Shown piece by piece: positions 17,273 through 26,528 of a stretch of DNA of 34,697 nt. The notes below the pieces were generated by a model. The model was not told the origin of the DNA, did no database searches, and saw nothing but the letters and a program-made list of their open reading frames with translations. The position numbers were made by a program, and so were the translations under genes. The stretch's first letter is position 1. Each line of letters starts with the position of its first letter. Where the stretch lies: IMG/VR virus record IMGVR_UViG_3300045741_000098, positions 1 to 34,697 of that record; one strand, 5' to 3'. This stretch comes from a virus.

Positions 17273-19008
17273 TGGCACTTGTACTCAAAAAATACGACAA
17301 AGGAAGATCTAACACTCCAATTCGTGATTCATTTTACGCGTCTATCGGGCTTAATCCTTTCCTTGAACCGGGAAGGATGTTATCAAAATATGAATTTCAG
17401 GGAGAAGCCACTTCGGCAGTTTTGGCTTCTCTGAAAGGCATAGTCAATATCGTTGAAATATCCGGAGATGGCTATGCCTTTAATTCTCCGGGTGGAGAAA
17501 TATACAAGTCGTCCGGATTCGGAGGATCTTGGTCTTTGCTTCATACAAACGGTAAAAATGATGGACATCAATGCGCCTTTACCGCTCCTCTATATTCAGA
17601 TCCTACCAAAACAAACATCTACTTTATAGCCAAAGAAGGATCTGATTCCTTTGTGGGTACAGCTCCTACTCCTTATGCTGATGGTGATTTTGTTGATTCC
17701 TGGAAAACTATAACCGGAGGTGCTTCAAAGACTATCCGGGCATCTGTTATTCGAGATTGGGTACTGTTTACTAACGGTCAATATCTTGGTGGATGGAAAT
17801 TTAGTTCAACCGTTGATTCATTCTCAACGAACCTATTGGACTTCAAGCCTGGATCTGTTGCAATTGATGTTGTGGGTAATAAGTCCGGAGGTGTTAGAAA
17901 CGCCTATATTGCCGTACAGTATTCTCCGGATAGAGAATTGGACGGTATCTATGTTTGGGATCTTGAACAAACATCGCCTATTGATTTTATACCGATTCCC
18001 TGGCTTGAAAGTATCTATGCAAAAGGCGGAAAGCTATATGCCATTCACGGAAATAAACTTAATGTTTCACCGGTATCTTCTAACGGCCCGGTACTGAATG
18101 ATCCGGATATATCAATTCTTGGAGGTACTATTCTTCGCTCATCTGCTCCTACGGCCCGCTTTTTAGGATCATATCTTGGCCTGTTGCTGATAGGTGTTTC
18201 CGGTGCTAGGGATAATGCTACTTTCGGATGGGGCTACAATCCCGGACTTTGGGTTTATAATCCCAAAAATGGTGCTTTGTTTTTCTGGATCACTCCAAAC
18301 ACTAACGAAACATATAATGTGATTGTAAATTCAGTATATGTCCGGGAAGATAGGGAATTACGAGCATCTTTTACCTGTACGGATGGAACTAATACGGTGT
18401 ATTATCTTCAAGTTTTGAATAAATTAAATTCCGGAGTTACGGTTAAAAACTTACTTCTTACTCCCATATTGGGATATGACGAGGAGGCCATCAAGTCTTG
18501 GAAAAAGATCTCATTCAATCATAATCTTCTTACCCTGGCATCTCTTGATCCGCGCATTGAGATATGGAGGCGAGATTTTAGGCGCGAACCTTCGGTTACA
18601 ACCACTCCTGCTTTGGTGGTTATTACCGCAAATACATTCAAATCTGCAACATCAAGCGGGAATACAGTCGGAATAAAAGTCGGTGATTATGTACGAGTTA
18701 CCGGAGGTACTGGATCTGGACAGGTTAGACAAATAATTGGGACTAGCATTGATGGACTAAATACAATTTATACCGTTGATCGTAATTGGGATGTTAATCC
18801 TACAACCGATTCAAAAATTGAATGGTGGCCTTTTATTAAAATGGCTACGCTAACCGCTACGTCTGAAGGTTTGGACAGAAAAAGTTTACCCCTAGACTTT
18901 GAGGATGTGCTAGCTCAATTCTTATTCGTGATCACGTTTTCATCTCAAACCGGAACTATTGGAGTTGAAATTCGTAATTTGACTATTGATGTTGCGCTAA
19001 AGAAATAA
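17272..19008 (+). CDS. Large beta-rich tail protein (possible propeller/nozzle)
   Basis: 578 aa, no signal peptide. From about residue 50 it shows repeated four-stranded blade-like units (SGDGYAFNSPGGEIYKSSG, then ASVIRDWVLFTNGQYLGGW, then GGKLYAIHGNKLNVSP), consistent with a beta-propeller as in T7 gp12-type tail nozzle proteins. Near residue 460-495 there is a small beta domain, VGDYVRVTGGTGSGQVRQI, of a type often added to phage tail proteins. Placing it as the short-tail nozzle is inference from size, fold impression and adjacency to ejection genes. A surface lectin-like propeller is the alternative. Confidence 0.5.
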   Translation: MALVLKKYDKGRSNTPIRDSFYASIGLNPFLEPGRMLSKYEFQGEATSAVLASLKGIVNIVEISGDGYAFNSPGGEIYKSSGFGGSWSLLHTNGKNDGHQCAFTAPLYSDPTKTNIYFIAKEGSDSFVGTAPTPYADGDFVDSWKTITGGASKTIRASVIRDWVLFTNGQYLGGWKFSSTVDSFSTNLLDFKPGSVAIDVVGNKSGGVRNAYIAVQYSPDRELDGIYVWDLEQTSPIDFIPIPWLESIYAKGGKLYAIHGNKLNVSPVSSNGPVLNDPDISILGGTILRSSAPTARFLGSYLGLLLIGVSGARDNATFGWGYNPGLWVYNPKNGALFFWITPNTNETYNVIVNSVYVREDRELRASFTCTDGTNTVYYLQVLNKLNSGVTVKNLLLTPILGYDEEAIKSWKKISFNHNLLTLASLDPRIEIWRRDFRREPSVTTTPALVVITANTFKSATSSGNTVGIKVGDYVRVTGGTGSGQVRQIIGTSIDGLNTIYTVDRNWDVNPTTDSKIEWWPFIKMATLTATSEGLDRKSLPLDFEDVLAQFLFVITFSSQTGTIGVEIRNLTIDVALKK

Positions 19009-19009
19009 T

Positions 19010-19477
19010 ATGGAAGATCCCATAAAAACAACTGACGAAAAGAATGATCAGCTTGATGCCGAATCTTTCTCTACCGCTCCGGATGATATGGGAAAGACTA
19101 ATCCTGATCCGTCTGAATTACCATCATCTGCTGAATTGGAAAGAAGGCGTTTACCGGCGGTGGCAGATCTTACTGATGCCTCAACTATTGAGGTTAATGT
19201 TGCGCGCGGTGATGTTTTTAAGGTAACACTTGGAGGAAATAGAACACTTGGTAATCCAAAGAACGTAACCGGCGATCAGAAGCGCATTGAATTTATCATA
19301 AAACAAGATGGGACAGGGGGACGTACTCTTGCCTATGACACTAAATACCGTTTTTCTTCCGGACTTCCATCTCCCACAATTACAACTACAATTAGCCATT
19401 GGGATAGGCTTCTTTTTGCATACGATAAAAGCGCCGATAAATGGGATCTCATAGGATATATCCCGGACTTTTCATAA
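19010..19477 (+). CDS. Small tail appendage protein
   Basis: 155 aa. A disordered acidic N-terminus (residues 1-45) is followed by a beta domain (STIEVNVARGDVFKVTLGG, IEFIIKQDGTGGRTLAYD, ending SADKWDLIGYIP) of a type common in phage fibre tips and appendages. The closing W-D-L-I-G motif is typical of that domain in my experience. Its stop overlaps the next ATG (TAATG at 19475-19479). Probably a receptor-contact or attachment accessory. Confidence 0.6.
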   Translation: MEDPIKTTDEKNDQLDAESFSTAPDDMGKTNPDPSELPSSAELERRRLPAVADLTDASTIEVNVARGDVFKVTLGGNRTLGNPKNVTGDQKRIEFIIKQDGTGGRTLAYDTKYRFSSGLPSPTITTTISHWDRLLFAYDKSADKWDLIGYIPDFS

Positions 19478-20145
19478 TGAGTGCAACTATTCAATCAATT
19501 ACAACCGGACAGAGTAACGGGAATTCAGTGGCAATATCGGTTACTCCGGCGGGTTTGAATAGGGCCATATATGTTTTCGTTGGGACTAACGAAATTGGAG
19601 GTACAAATCCTATGTATGTAACCTCGGTGGTCAAAGGATCTCAAAATGGAGTTAAGGTTACTGATGTAATCTATGCCGGACCTAACGATATAAAATGTGA
19701 GGTTTGGAAAATAGTAAATCCCAATACCACGACAGAGAATGTAACCGTTACCTGTACTCAAGGCAACGGAGGTTTGCGGAGTTTATATTGTGCTGTTGTT
19801 TGTATCTCCGGAACAAGTGGTAGGGAAGATGGGACTGCTTCAGAATATAATAGCACCAGTACGCCATCTGTTACTGTTACCTCAAATACCGGCTCAATTG
19901 TTATTGACTGCTTGATGGAAAATACTTCTTACATAGTTACCGAAGGCGGAGGACAGACTAACAGATGGGGACTTCAAATCGGTGGATATACAGACTGGTT
20001 TGATGGATCAAGTGAAGCCGGAGCTTATAGTTCAGTTGTAATGAGCCAGTCCCTTTCCGGATCTCCGCGCTTTTGCCACATTGCTGTTTCTATAAAAGCA
20101 GGTTTTATCATCAGGGGTGAAGGTAATCTATTGCCCTGGGGATGA
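19477..20145 (+). CDS. Beta-rich tail-associated protein
   Basis: 222 aa from the ATG at 19477, preferred to the in-frame ATG at 19441 because it overlaps the previous stop by one base, as at many junctions here. The protein is all-beta with Ser/Thr/Gly-rich strands (AISVTPAGLNRAIYVFVGT, TSNTGSIVIDCLMENTSYI, HIAVSIKAGFIIRG). The general layout resembles small phage appendage or lectin-like domains, but I do not recognise the family. It ends just before the promoter at 20142. Confidence 0.55.
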   Translation: MSATIQSITTGQSNGNSVAISVTPAGLNRAIYVFVGTNEIGGTNPMYVTSVVKGSQNGVKVTDVIYAGPNDIKCEVWKIVNPNTTTENVTVTCTQGNGGLRSLYCAVVCISGTSGREDGTASEYNSTSTPSVTVTSNTGSIVIDCLMENTSYIVTEGGGQTNRWGLQIGGYTDWFDGSSEAGAYSSVVMSQSLSGSPRFCHIAVSIKAGFIIRGEGNLLPWG

Positions 20146-20170
20146 CAAAGTACAAAAAATATAATATAAT
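20142..20170 (+). promoter_or_regulatory. Promoter, ATGACA-17-TATAAT
   Basis: ATGACA at 20142-20147 and TATAAT at 20165-20170 with a 17-base spacer. An overlapping TATAAT occurs at 20160-20165. The second box ends six bases before the ATG at 20177, predicting a leaderless transcript for the ejection-module genes. Confidence 0.6.
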
Positions 20171-20176
20171 AATTCT

Positions 20177-20512
20177 ATGTCCAGGACTATAAAAGGTTTA
20201 ACAGGAACAGTATCGGCAACTCAATATTCGGCTACACTAACCGGGGTAAGTACAGATTGGGATTCAACTCTTGAAGGAAAATATATTAAGATCGGAGTTA
20301 ATGGAAAACGATATACCATTAACAAGGTTAATTCTACGACGTCAATGGAACTGACAAGACGCTATCAAGAGCCTACCTGCTCCGGTGAGTATTTTGAAAT
20401 ACTTGAAAACAGAATGTTTGTTCAACCTAATTTAATTCAAGATCCAGTATCAACTCCGACCTCTGATCCAAATGTTGCGGGCCGTTTCCCTGATTATGAT
20501 GAAACAACATAA
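20177..20512 (+). CDS. Stand-alone beta domain related to the capsid insert
   Basis: 111 aa. Residues 9-76 (GTVSATQYSATLTGVSTDW, YIKIGVNGKRYTINKVNST, SGEYFEI) follow the same order of features as the insert in the major capsid protein: GTV, a TG..T.. turn, a G..IKI/GKPFKA strand, Y.I/YRV, and a closing G..YEI. The protein then has a Pro/Asp-rich tail. Possibly a decoration or tail-head joining protein. It is placed directly behind a strong promoter and before the LysM protein. The similarity was seen by eye; no alignment score was calculated. Confidence 0.6.
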   Translation: MSRTIKGLTGTVSATQYSATLTGVSTDWDSTLEGKYIKIGVNGKRYTINKVNSTTSMELTRRYQEPTCSGEYFEILENRMFVQPNLIQDPVSTPTSDPNVAGRFPDYDETT

Positions 20513-20524
20513 TTTAACAAAACT

Positions 20525-21829
20525 ATGCAAACAATAACTATAAAATCAGGGGACACTCTTTCGGGGATTGCCAAACAGTACGGTGTTGGATTGTCGGAGA
20601 TATTAAGGCTTAATCCGAAGATCACAAATCCAAATCTTATTTATGCCGGATCTGCTTTATCTGTTCCGGATATGCCGGCCGTACCGCCCACTCCGCCGGT
20701 GAATCCTAATGAAAACCTTGATGCTTCCAAATCCGGAAGATATGTTATTGATGCTACAAATGGAATTGATCAGTATGATACGCAGACTAGAAAGAAACTT
20801 ACTCTGGCAGAATCACAGGCACTTGGTCTAAATACTCAATTTATGCCTCGGCAGAATATATCAACCGACTCAAATAGCAACGAACAACAGGTCGGACAAC
20901 CTATCACCGTTAAATCTGTCTTGAAGGGACTTGGCATAACCGCTCCGGGAGTATCGGACGGTACGGCTTTATCGGAAGCAAAGACTAAACTTGAAACCGC
21001 GCAACAGGCTTTGGATGAATTCAATACAAAACTCACTAAAGACCTATCCGGAATAGACAATAATCCGTTCCTTGTTTCATCGGAAATTCTTGGCGAAAAG
21101 AGAAGGGTAATTAACGATAATCAGGATATGCTAAAAACATTGACTGATAACGTGAATAAGTCTCAGGCGCTTTATAATTCCGTTGTTGATGCCCAGAATA
21201 AACAGAATGATCTAAGTTATAAATATACTACCCTGGCAATGGATGAGATTAAACGTCAAGCTGATCAGGCTTATAAAACACTCCAGGAATCAAACAAAAC
21301 CGCACAAGACAAAGCGCAATACGATATAGACATTCAGAAGCTCCGGAACGAAACTCCGGCAGGTCAATCATTCACTATTGGCGGAAAGACATATACCGGC
21401 CTTAAATCTACTACCGGATCTAGCACGGCGACAAAGACATATCAGAATCGCCTGGCTGATGAAGTTAAAAATGTATATTCCGGTATGTATGGATATTCTG
21501 GCGATGCGCGAGAAAAAGCCCTGAAGGTTTTGCAATCTGAATTCCCGAATATGAATACTCAAGATCTGTATAATAAACTTCCGGATGGCTTTGAATATAA
21601 CATTGGAAGCAACAAGATCACTCTGTCTGAAGCAAAAACGCGTGGGTTACCATCTAGCGTGGTGGGATTAAGCGAAGCCCAGATAGCTCAAGACATAGAC
21701 AAGCCCGATCCGGCTCAATGGTTTATAACTTCCCTAAAAGAGAATGGAATCACCGATCCGGCAGAAGTGTCAAAGCGTTGGACGTTGTTAAAACAACTAA
21801 AATCTTCAAGTTCTGGTAGAGAATTTTAA
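20525..21829 (+). CDS. LysM-domain virion/ejection protein
   Basis: 434 aa. Residues 3-47 are a clear LysM peptidoglycan-binding domain ([20 protein letters not shown], then [20 protein letters not shown]). A Pro-rich linker is followed by long helices at about 140-270 ([38 protein letters not shown]) that should form coiled coils, and a mixed C-terminus. There is no signal peptide. Lying immediately before the giant lysozyme-domain protein, it probably belongs to the internal/ejected set that crosses the wall during DNA entry, with LysM holding the complex at peptidoglycan. Confidence 0.65.
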   Translation: MQTITIKSGDTLSGIAKQYGVGLSEILRLNPKITNPNLIYAGSALSVPDMPAVPPTPPVNPNENLDASKSGRYVIDATNGIDQYDTQTRKKLTLAESQALGLNTQFMPRQNISTDSNSNEQQVGQPITVKSVLKGLGITAPGVSDGTALSEAKTKLETAQQALDEFNTKLTKDLSGIDNNPFLVSSEILGEKRRVINDNQDMLKTLTDNVNKSQALYNSVVDAQNKQNDLSYKYTTLAMDEIKRQADQAYKTLQESNKTAQDKAQYDIDIQKLRNETPAGQSFTIGGKTYTGLKSTTGSSTATKTYQNRLADEVKNVYSGMYGYSGDAREKALKVLQSEFPNMNTQDLYNKLPDGFEYNIGSNKITLSEAKTRGLPSSVVGLSEAQIAQDIDKPDPAQWFITSLKENGITDPAEVSKRWTLLKQLKSSSSGREF

Positions 21830-21838
21830 CTTTATAAA

Positions 21839-24800
21839 ATGGGATTACTTGATATTGTAAAAAGTGTGGTATCAAAAAATATCACGACCACAAATACTCC
21901 CAAACCCATTCCACCGCCCACACCTGCGCCATCTTTTGTTTTACCTGGAACACCGGTATCAACCGCTCCGGATCTGAAAGCGATCCGAGATGCAATTGGT
22001 AAAACCGAAACAGAACAATTTAACAACGATCTTGGAAAAGCATATTCATTCAGCCGTTACTCCGGAGATCCTAGTCTTGGAAATGCCCTGGGACGTTATC
22101 AAATTACTGAAAAAGTTTTACAGGAAAAAGGAAAACAGTATCTTGGCTACGTTCCATCAACAAAAGAATTTCTTTCCACTCCATCACTCCAGGATAAGTT
22201 TATGGATGCCAAACTGTCCGATCAACAGAAGCAAGGAGCAGACCTTGAGAATCTGATAGTCAACCACAATAAAGGAATAAACTCTGTACCGACTGATGCT
22301 CCGGGATATTTGAATAAGGTAAAATCATTTCTTCCAAAAGCCACAACATCAAGCGGATTATTGACTGGTATTGATATGCCGAACATAGCGCAGGCATCCG
22401 GATCAAGTGCTTCCGGTAATTCATCACCAATGCCTTTGCTGAATAAACTCCCAGATCTATTGAAGTATGTTACTGGAGTGGACGTAAACAAGGTTACTCC
22501 ATCATCCATATTTACATTCAATGCTTTCAATAAAGTACCAAATAAGCTAACCGCCCCAATTTTGCCCCCAGTTAGTCCTTTGGTTAAGGATGTGGTGAAA
22601 TGGACATTCCGGGCCGGAATACCCGCAGGTACGGCCATTTCAGAGTTAGCAAGTGGCATAGGTGAGGGAGCATACCGCCTCGGACAGACTTTTTCGCCCC
22701 TGGAAGCCCTAAAAGCTGTAATTTCGCAACAAGGTACTCAAGACATCACGCAAACTCCAATTGGTCAATCCTATCTCGGAAAGAAGGCTTTTGGTACTGA
22801 ACCTACTGAAAGTTTACTTACAACGGTGGCCCGGCGCGAACAAACATTCAAACCCTATGTAGGAAAATCTGCTTTGCCTTTGGCTATCGGAGCAACCGCA
22901 TTGGAACAGTATTTTAATTTTGATACCGGAGGTGGAAAAAGTTTAGTGGAATTATTGGCAAAGGAAACTGATCCGGGAATAATTAGCAAACTATTGAAAA
23001 GGACTGGATTACCATCTGAATTCATAGGAAAGGCATCGGAGGATCTATCTAAGATAAATAATCCAGAGGAAGTTAGAAACTATCTAACCGTATTAAAAAA
23101 CGATATTGTTAGTCCGGCAATAAGCGGTGCAGAAAAACTTGGGCTTATCCGGAGTGTTAAAGATATTCCGATGTTAGAGATGCGAGTTGCTGAAATGGCA
23201 GATCTTATCCAGAATAATCCTCTGGCTAAATTGGATAAGTATGCCAACAAAATAGAAGGAAAACTTGGTGAAGTCTTGGGCAAGGGAAAATCTATATGGT
23301 CTAGGAAGGGCGATCAGATTACCCAGGAGCTTTCATCTATATATCCTCATCTACCGTCTGATACGGAGGAATTGAGAACGGCCTACGAACAGTTTGTTGA
23401 AACTCGTAAAGAATATAAAGCCCTCAAGGGTGAACTTCAATTACTAAAATCAACTCCGGAGGCTAAACTTATCGCCGGAGCAGAACGGGGAATAAAGAAG
23501 GTTAAGGAGTATTCCGATGCCACAATTGAACGGATCAATAAGAAGATCCAGATGTTTAACGATAAGATAGGGACTGTTCCGGAACTTCCAAAACAGGAGA
23601 TCTACAAACCGGAACAAGCTATTTTTGATGCCGGCGTTATCAATGCTAAGCGCGCCCAAGATTATCAGGTAAAACTTGATGCCATAAAAGCTCAATTGGA
23701 CGAGGTTGTTATGGGCCGTGCCAAAAAGAATGGCGGAATTTGGAATCAACTGAAAACATTTCTCAATCCGGTAAAGCAACTTGATCCGGAAACGCAGGGG
23801 ATATACAAGCAATGGACACGCGATGTTCTTTCCGCTAAGGAACTTGCTAACGCGGAGATCGCCAAATACAAGATCCCAAATAAGGAAGGTTTGGATATAA
23901 TCAGAAAATATCAGGCCGGTGAGAAAACTCCATACTCTGATCAGATAAAACAGGCGTTTGATTCAATGTTCCGGGAGGCCAATCAGCGTGGCCTTACTGT
24001 TCATTACTGGCCTGACTATCTACCGCAAGTCTATAAGGAAAGCCCGGACGAAATTAAGGCATCTATAATCAAGTATCTGCGCGATAACGGCGTGGCCGAC
24101 GACGTGATACACGACTATTCTACCGGAAAGGGATCTCTACCATCTGATGTTGCTTACCGACTGAAGATCAATCCTACGTTCTCAAAAGAAAGAGTGTTCC
24201 CGGACTATGAAACCGCTATGAAGTTTGGCCTTACTCCACGATATACCAATCCGGCGCAACTGATAGCTTACTACCGAGGCGAAATGGAGAAGTCAATAGC
24301 TAACCGGGCCTTTGTTGAAAAACTTGCCGGATCAGGAAAGATATTCCCGACCTCAATTGCTCCGGATGCCTGGAAAGAAATTAACCTACCATTCGCCGGA
24401 GAAAAATACTCTGCTCCAAAAGACATTGCTAATATGCTCAATGGCGTATTCCGCAACAACGAAGATCTTACATTTGGTGAATCGGTGTTCAAGGGATTGT
24501 CTTGGCTTAACAGATCAGCACAAGAGTTAGCTCTATCCGCCGGAATACCAAAGACTAATATGAACTTCTTTACCTTTGGGCAACTGATCAAAGAGATCAC
24601 GTCCGGTAACCTGAAGGCGGTTGTTCCTTTTGTCAGATCGCAATTCAATGAAAAGAGTATTGCCTACTTTGCCTCAAAACAACCGATACTAAAATTGATG
24701 GCAGATGAAGGCATTGATATTGGAAGCCGGATCGGAACTTATAGCAAGGTGTATAAAAATCTTCTTGAAAAAAAGACGTTCACTCAATGGGCCGGAGAAT

Positions 24801-26002
24801 CATTTGATAAACTATTCAACGAAAAGACTTTCGCCTCATTTATGCCACAACTGTACGTGGACACCTTTGAGCGCGCATATAACTCCGGTATTAAAAAAGG
24901 ACTAAATACTATTGAAGCCCGACAATTAGCCGGACAAACAACCAAGACCTTTTATGGCCTTATAGAAAACGTAGGGCGATCAAGACTATCCCAGGATGTG
25001 ATTAATTCGGTATTCTTCGCTCCGCGCTTCCGTGAAAGTTTGATTAATATGTTAGTCAATACCGCTAAATCGGTAACTACTGAATTTCGTAATCCCGCAT
25101 ATAAACTTAACCGGAGATTCCTTGCCGGAGCTACGGCTAGCTATGTTCTATATAATGCCCTGAACAAGAAACTTACCGGACACTATATGTGGCAGAATGA
25201 ACCTGGAAAGGAATTTGAATTGACTGTACCTATGCCAAACGGAGATCGTACCTATGTGGCCCTGCTTCCTTCTGTATTATCCCTACCTCGTAATCTTGGA
25301 TCTGGATTCATTGCATTAGCAAAGGGAGATCTGAATACCGCAGAACAGAAATTTGGATCTGCATTTTCTATGCCATTAAAAATTATGTCGGAGGTATTAT
25401 CAAACCAGGACTATTTTGGACGCACCATATACAAAGACACCGATCCGGGAATGGTAAAACTTCAAAAGATAGCAGAGTATGTTGGGCTTCAGGTAAATCA
25501 TCCCTATATTAAGGAACTTTATAATCGCGTTCTCAAACCTATGTGGGATAAAAACTATGTTTATAATAAGTCTGTTCCGCAGTCCATAATTGAGGCATTA
25601 GAATTTCCACTCAAGTTCAAAACAAAAGATCAGATAGCATCTTCAGAATACTTTAATGCTCTTGATAAACAGATTCAAGAACGCGCTGATATAAAAAACA
25701 AAGTTAAGCCTATATATGATCGCATACAAAAACTCCGAGATTCCGGAAATGATGCTGAAGCACAGACACTCTTGGATTCATTGACGGATGATGAGTATGC
25801 CATATACAAGGATCTCCGGACGGCCGATAAATCTGCTCAAACAAAAAAAGCAAAGAAGATGGTGTTCGGTAAATATAAACAGATCCAATCCCTATTAGCT
25901 TCCGGTGATACAGACAAGGCTCAAGAGATATTGAACTCATTGACTGATCAGGAGTACAAAGCATATAAACTGTTGAAAGATAACAACACGCCGACAGAAT
26001 AA
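21839..26002 (+). CDS. Giant ejection (internal virion) protein with lysozyme-like domain
   Basis: 1387 aa. After a Pro-rich N-terminus, residues about 45-170 look like a lysozyme/transglycosylase fold: candidate catalytic Glu57 in AIGKTETEQF and the substrate-cleft motif GNALGRYQIT (81-90). Such domains open peptidoglycan locally during DNA ejection, as T7 gp16 does. The long remainder is mainly helical, with segments like VHYWPDYLPQVY and NSVFFAPRFRESLIN that I recall from large internal virion proteins. The C-terminal 95 residues contain two similar helical units (RIQKLRDSGNDAEAQTLLDS and KQIQSLLASGDTDKAQEILN). Together with the LysM gene upstream this is the ejection module. The gene ends the late operon, followed by a terminator. 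Confidence 0.72.
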   Translation: MGLLDIVKSVVSKNITTTNTPKPIPPPTPAPSFVLPGTPVSTAPDLKAIRDAIGKTETEQFNNDLGKAYSFSRYSGDPSLGNALGRYQITEKVLQEKGKQYLGYVPSTKEFLSTPSLQDKFMDAKLSDQQKQGADLENLIVNHNKGINSVPTDAPGYLNKVKSFLPKATTSSGLLTGIDMPNIAQASGSSASGNSSPMPLLNKLPDLLKYVTGVDVNKVTPSSIFTFNAFNKVPNKLTAPILPPVSPLVKDVVKWTFRAGIPAGTAISELASGIGEGAYRLGQTFSPLEALKAVISQQGTQDITQTPIGQSYLGKKAFGTEPTESLLTTVARREQTFKPYVGKSALPLAIGATALEQYFNFDTGGGKSLVELLAKETDPGIISKLLKRTGLPSEFIGKASEDLSKINNPEEVRNYLTVLKNDIVSPAISGAEKLGLIRSVKDIPMLEMRVAEMADLIQNNPLAKLDKYANKIEGKLGEVLGKGKSIWSRKGDQITQELSSIYPHLPSDTEELRTAYEQFVETRKEYKALKGELQLLKSTPEAKLIAGAERGIKKVKEYSDATIERINKKIQMFNDKIGTVPELPKQEIYKPEQAIFDAGVINAKRAQDYQVKLDAIKAQLDEVVMGRAKKNGGIWNQLKTFLNPVKQLDPETQGIYKQWTRDVLSAKELANAEIAKYKIPNKEGLDIIRKYQAGEKTPYSDQIKQAFDSMFREANQRGLTVHYWPDYLPQVYKESPDEIKASIIKYLRDNGVADDVIHDYSTGKGSLPSDVAYRLKINPTFSKERVFPDYETAMKFGLTPRYTNPAQLIAYYRGEMEKSIANRAFVEKLAGSGKIFPTSIAPDAWKEINLPFAGEKYSAPKDIANMLNGVFRNNEDLTFGESVFKGLSWLNRSAQELALSAGIPKTNMNFFTFGQLIKEITSGNLKAVVPFVRSQFNEKSIAYFASKQPILKLMADEGIDIGSRIGTYSKVYKNLLEKKTFTQWAGESFDKLFNEKTFASFMPQLYVDTFERAYNSGIKKGLNTIEARQLAGQTTKTFYGLIENVGRSRLSQDVINSVFFAPRFRESLINMLVNTAKSVTTEFRNPAYKLNRRFLAGATASYVLYNALNKKLTGHYMWQNEPGKEFELTVPMPNGDRTYVALLPSVLSLPRNLGSGFIALAKGDLNTAEQKFGSAFSMPLKIMSEVLSNQDYFGRTIYKDTDPGMVKLQKIAEYVGLQVNHPYIKELYNRVLKPMWDKNYVYNKSVPQSIIEALEFPLKFKTKDQIASSEYFNALDKQIQERADIKNKVKPIYDRIQKLRDSGNDAEAQTLLDSLTDDEYAIYKDLRTADKSAQTKKAKKMVFGKYKQIQSLLASGDTDKAQEILNSLTDQEYKAYKLLKDNNTPTE

Positions 26003-26016
26003 TTAGCCCCTGGGGG

Positions 26017-26082
26017 ATGGGGTAGTGATCCGGAGTGGCCGAGAATGTAGGCTTCCGATGATGGAACACTACTCCATTTTTT
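26017..26082 (+). terminator. Terminator of the structural operon
   Basis: An 11-bp stem, ATGGGGTAGTG (26017-26027) with CACTACTCCAT (26067-26077) including one G-T pair, is followed by a run of six T (26077-26082). An inner helix (CGGA and GCC with GGC and TCCG) branches inside the loop. This closes transcription after the ejection gene. Confidence 0.75.
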
Positions 26083-26096
26083 ATTGCAACACAAAA

Positions 26097-26151
26097 CGCG
26101 CAGGTACAGATGCGCGATTTATTACTATACCCTCCCGGAACTTTCTTCCGG
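26097..26151 (+). promoter_or_regulatory. Two tandem hairpins after the terminator
   Basis: CGCGCA (26097-26102) pairs with TGCGCG (26111-26116), and CCGGAA (26135-26140) pairs with TTCCGG (26146-26151) around a CTTTC loop. Neither is followed by a strong T-run. They may insulate the early region from read-through or be RNA processing sites. Confidence 0.4.
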
Positions 26152-26158
26152 TACAATA

Positions 26159-26199
26159 TTGACACGTTTTTTATGCTTGTGGATATCTGTACAAATATC
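26159..26199 (+). promoter_or_regulatory. Operator-like dyad overlapping a TTGACA box
   Basis: GATATCTGTACAAATATC (26182-26199) is an 18-base dyad, 16 of 18 positions symmetric, centred on TGTACA. It begins 17 bases after a consensus TTGACA (26159-26164), where a -10 would lie. It is upstream of the 59-aa HTH gene, so it is a good candidate operator, possibly for that protein. Confidence 0.45.
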
Positions 26200-26238
26200 A
26201 TCATAAAATTCTTTATAACAGGCCATTTTTGCAAACCC

Positions 26239-26266
26239 TTGACTTTACAATTGAGCCTGCTAAAAT
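26239..26266 (+). promoter_or_regulatory. Strong promoter TTGACT-16-TAAAAT
   Basis: TTGACT at 26239-26244, a 16-base spacer and TAAAAT at 26261-26266, six bases before the ATG at 26273. It is the best -35/-10 pair in the window and would start the early/recombination operon with a leaderless mRNA. Confidence 0.7.
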
Positions 26267-26272
26267 GAGTAT

Positions 26273-26452
26273 ATGAGAATTGAAAAAACGGTACGAAATC
26301 AATTCATCAAAAATCTTTGGAGATCCGGAGTATATTCCATCTCGGAGATTGTGAACGAACTGATCCGGAACGGTTTTGAGAAAGTATCTCGTAACCGGAT
26401 TCAACAGTTAGTTAGAGGAGTTGATTCACCTAGAAGGCGTACCAAAAAATAA
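26273..26452 (+). CDS. 59-aa helix-turn-helix protein
   Basis: Small basic protein with a likely HTH at about residues 18-49: SGVYSISEIVNEL is followed by a turn and the recognition-helix-like KVSRNRIQQLVRG. The tail is SPRRRTKK. It is the first gene after the strong promoter and the operator-like dyad, so it is a likely transcription regulator of the early region, perhaps of its own promoter. The start is fixed by the promoter: the ATG is six bases after the -10 box, and the upstream ATG at 26265 runs into a stop after three codons. Confidence 0.65.
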   Translation: MRIEKTVRNQFIKNLWRSGVYSISEIVNELIRNGFEKVSRNRIQQLVRGVDSPRRRTKK

Positions 26453-26459
26453 AAATAAA

Positions 26460-26477
26460 TAGCCCCTTTCGGAGCTA
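26460..26477 (+). promoter_or_regulatory. Short hairpin before 26529
   Basis: TAGCCCC (26460-26466) pairs with GGAGCTA (26471-26477) around TTTC with one mismatch. It lies in the 76-base gap between the HTH gene and the next gene. No T-run follows. Role unknown. Confidence 0.3.
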
Positions 26478-26528
26478 CCTATTATGGAAAGACCATTTAC
26501 ATAATAGCAGATCCGGGGATAAGTATCA

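Noticed and set aside
25710-26234. 174-codon minus-strand frame across the late terminator
   Set aside because: It would run through the terminator hairpin and the end of the ejection gene, with no start context; the product looks random.
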